A stretch of 6,811 bases of DNA. It comes from JAFGIT01 sp016929465 [NCBI: Candidatus Coatesbacteria bacterium] (lineage in GTDB: Bacteria; B130-G9). Made by a program: the position numbers and the translations under genes. This document shows, piece after piece, positions 6,001 to 6,811 of the stretch. The notes under the pieces were generated by a model. That model had not been told where the DNA came from and ran no database searches. It was given only the letters and a program-made list of their open reading frames with translations. How positions within the stretch are numbered: the first letter of the stretch is position 1; the number at the start of each line of letters is the position of its first letter. The stretch spans positions 1-6,811 of the forward strand of contig JAFGIT010000028.1 of assembly GCA_016929465.1 (NCBI GenBank), in the 5' to 3' direction.

Positions 6001-6593
6001 TCGAGCCCTTCTTCACAACCAAGAAGATGGGTAGGGGAACGGGCCTCGGATTATCGACCGTCTATGGCATCGTGAAGCAATCGGGTGGATCAATAGCTGT
6101 CCAGAGTGAAAAAGGCTCTGGAACCTGCTTCAAGGCGTACTTTCCGGCCTTCGGAGAGAGGGCCGGCGAGGTCATAAAGAAGGATCGCCAGAGCAGGACC
6201 ACTAGTGGTCAAGGAGAGACGGTCCTCGTTGTTGAGGATGATCTGGCCATTAGAGTGCTCATCGAGCGAGTCCTGTCTGTTGCGAATTACGACGTCAGAG
6301 TCGCATCAAACAGCGAGCAGGCCCTGGCCCTCGCGCAAGAGCTGGGCGAGGACCTCGCTCTTTTGCTGACAGACGTCATCATGCCGGGAATGCAGGGAAA
6401 GGATTTGGCGGAGGTTATAAGGCGCATTTGCCCGAGCTTTGGAACCATCTTCATGTCCGGCTATACCGAAGATGTGATTGCGCATGCGGGAGTGCTCGAT
6501 GAGGGGGTCGATTTCATGAGCAAGCCTTTCAGCCCGCAAGCTCTCCTTCTGAAAGTCAGGGAAGTGCTGGATGGGGCGAAGCAGAATGGCTAA
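3081..6593 (+). CDS. Hybrid sensor histidine kinase: 2 TM, PAS, GAF, 3 PAS, HisKA, HATPase, REC
   Basis: A 1170-residue inner-membrane sensor that should autophosphorylate on His and pass phosphate to its own receiver. TM helices lie at about 7-25 and 47-64 with only some 20 residues between them, so sensing is probably cytoplasmic or within the membrane. Domains: PAS1 ~102-217, GAF ~240-382, PAS2 ~393-509, PAS3 ~521-645, PAS4 ~656-780. PAS linkers repeat the form DITxRKRAEEAL, and 15 bases recur exactly (5016-5030 and 5421-5435). HisKA has GGIAHDFNNLL with His805, the type seen in NtrB/HPK4-like kinases. HATPase has the N box around Asn913/Asn917, DTGQGM (960-965), FEPFFTTK (974-981) and GRGTGLGLS (984-992). 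REC (~1046-1163) has EDD 1052-1054, Asp1098 as phosphoacceptor, Ser1126 and Lys1148. All key catalytic residues are present. There is no DNA-binding or enzymatic output and no Hpt domain. Seven of 15 cysteines fall in or beside the GAF. The ATG at 3081 is coupled to the upstream sORF; AAAAGG (3067-3072) gives a modest ribosome binding site. Confidence 0.95.
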   Translation: MRLLRAMGFAFGAGATFWILLSLLPHFASSDASFLIGLSSRIGGSDVLMWLAAAGLVLSLGLLPPVDSGERRSAGDKSPETDESGLVQPPDVQEARSDSESGYRELIERFGDVVYRISVPDGRYEYFSPTSEQVFGHSAEEVLANPLLIRDIIDPEFSQCFRENWGEIKRGRISPWFEYRVITPDGQKKWIRQSSRGIFDDKGNIIAIEGICRDITDLKLAEIALQKSEERLVKLSACLLGFGADITENTERLTSLIGEVLGAACALYNQMDNGVLHSVACWGIPRDLTLEVEHEGQICADVIRNANSQAIIVRDLQNSKYAEIDPSIKSSGLQTYIGQAVKCCGNAIGSLCVLFKDDFEPTHADLELLRIVASALEVEEGRRNAEVALRDSESRFRAMFEHMSSGVAIYEAVDDGEDFIFKDFNPAGLRMEKVEKEDIIGKRVTECFPGVRDIGLLESFRRVWKTGKPERHPISLYRDDSHVGWRENYVYLLSSGEVVAIYDDVTDRKQAEEALGQSEAKYRSLTDDVLESSGVGIFILNAEFEVVWVNDALLRFFGLRKEELIGKDKRQLVHDRIKHIFSDGEETANRVLATYDDNTYTEIFECKILPGEGRDERWLEHWSQPIRTGLYAGGRIEHYYDITARKRAEEALRESEERYRLFADNVSDVIWVRELENMEVTYESPSVTDLTGFSLEEAVSLSLAEALAPESLALAERVLKEELELEMSGKADFHRSRTLELEMLCKGGGTVWTESKMTFLRDSDDRPIAVLGVTRNIADRKRAEERLLQAQKMEGIGRLAGGIAHDFNNLLTAIIGNLDLLKMSLPPDGRPPDEIEEISQAALRASELTQQLLAFSRKQIIAPKLMDLNRVINGMSNMLRRLIREDIEISIALGHNLPSIRVDPTQVQQVIMNLALNARDAMPFGGELKLETDSILMDEEYQRDHPDVTRGPYVCLMVRDTGQGMDAETLSHVFEPFFTTKKMGRGTGLGLSTVYGIVKQSGGSIAVQSEKGSGTCFKAYFPAFGERAGEVIKKDRQSRTTSGQGETVLVVEDDLAIRVLIERVLSVANYDVRVASNSEQALALAQELGEDLALLLTDVIMPGMQGKDLAEVIRRICPSFGTIFMSGYTEDVIAHAGVLDEGVDFMSKPFSPQALLLKVREVLDGAKQNG

Positions 6594-6783
6594 GGAAATC
6601 ATATTTCAGGTTGAGGAGTCACCGGAGGGCGGCTTCGAGGCATGGGCACTCGGATACTCCATTTTCACAGAGGCTGACACACTTGAGGAGCTCAGGCAGG
6701 CTATCGCAGAGGCTGTTCGCTGTCATTTTGACAGCAGTTCCGCAAGCGTCGCCGGGGGTGTTCGGTTTTTAGGCTCGGATTGA
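6586..6783 (+). CDS. HicB-like small protein (UPF0150/HicB antitoxin superfamily)
   Basis: A 65-residue protein that begins MAKEIIFQVEESPEGGFEAW, then has ALGYSIFTEADTLEEL and AVRCHFD. The pattern of a beta strand, a G-G-[FY] turn, A-x-x-L-G, then a TLEEL helix and a closing helix with CHFD matches the partial RNase H-like fold of HicB antitoxins. I recall close relatives in databases mislabelled as 2-oxoisovalerate dehydrogenase, a label that should not be trusted. HicB proteins neutralise HicA mRNA-cleaving toxins, and such genes often sit beside hicA; the 28 bases left in the window are too few to show one. The start ATG overlaps the kinase stop by eight bases (ATGGCTAA), suggesting coupling. 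An in-frame ATG at 6571 is less likely because residue 1 at 6586 fits the family. The tail after CHFD (SSSASVAGG, then VRFLGSD) is poor in the usual R-L-H/D-E features. No DNA-binding domain is present. Confidence 0.75.
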   Translation: MAKEIIFQVEESPEGGFEAWALGYSIFTEADTLEELRQAIAEAVRCHFDSSSASVAGGVRFLGSD

Positions 6784-6811
6784 TGCATTAGGCACAGGCA
6801 TCTTCGGTAAG

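Noticed and set aside
6586-6783. Frameshift explaining the odd C-terminus of the HicB-like protein
   Set aside because: Neither alternative frame after CHFD restores the expected ending; one stops after 13 codons and the other reads as Arg-rich text. Natural divergence is simpler.

Overview
The window looks like chromosomal DNA from an uncultivated bacterium of moderate GC content (a little above half by eye). The gene style is bacterial: Shine-Dalgarno sites, tightly overlapping genes and a multi-PAS hybrid kinase. The kinase's PAS and GAF modules, the REP/RAYT element and the HicB-like protein are types I associate with Deltaproteobacteria and related candidate phyla. I cannot place the organism more precisely from sequence alone. 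All supported genes are on the + strand.

Layout. Bases 2-130 are the 3' end of a gene that resembles the C-terminus of an SPFH/band 7 (stomatin-like) protein. Bases 131-1060 form a mobile-repeat module: an apparently intact REP-associated tyrosine transposase (RAYT, 399-944) lies among four GTAG-type hairpin repeats. Two repeats are in + orientation upstream. Two near-identical copies in - orientation flank the transposase as direct repeats. Bases 1061-2605 encode a LeuT-fold neurotransmitter:sodium symporter (NSS) with a TTG start and a strong ribosome binding site. Its Na+ sites and both gate pairs are recognisable. It carries Ser where LeuT has Glu290, together with the other four residues of the chloride site known from animal SLC6 transporters.

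Bases 2606-2955 have no convincing gene. They hold a possible weak terminator for the transporter, an EcoRI-centred palindrome, a good sigma70-type promoter (TTGACA, 17 bp, TATCGT) and an AATTGA/TCAATT dyad just downstream of it. That promoter would drive a compact three-gene unit. First is a 42-residue single-TM small protein (2956-3084). Its stop overlaps the start of a 1170-residue hybrid sensor histidine kinase (3081-6593) by ATGA. The kinase stop in turn overlaps the start of a HicB-like small protein (6586-6783) by 8 bases. The window ends 28 bases after that gene, so any HicA-type partner would lie outside.

How it may work together. The unit sORF, kinase, HicB-like protein appears translationally coupled. 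The kinase has two TM segments, a very short external loop, four PAS domains, one cysteine-rich GAF domain, and HisKA, HATPase and REC domains. It lacks a DNA-binding output, so its signal must leave by phosphotransfer or by protein contact. The tiny membrane protein and the HicB-like protein are the obvious candidate partners, but this is inference from gene arrangement only. I do not claim a proven new system. The coupled trio is the most unusual thing in the window, followed by the animal-like chloride site in the NSS transporter.
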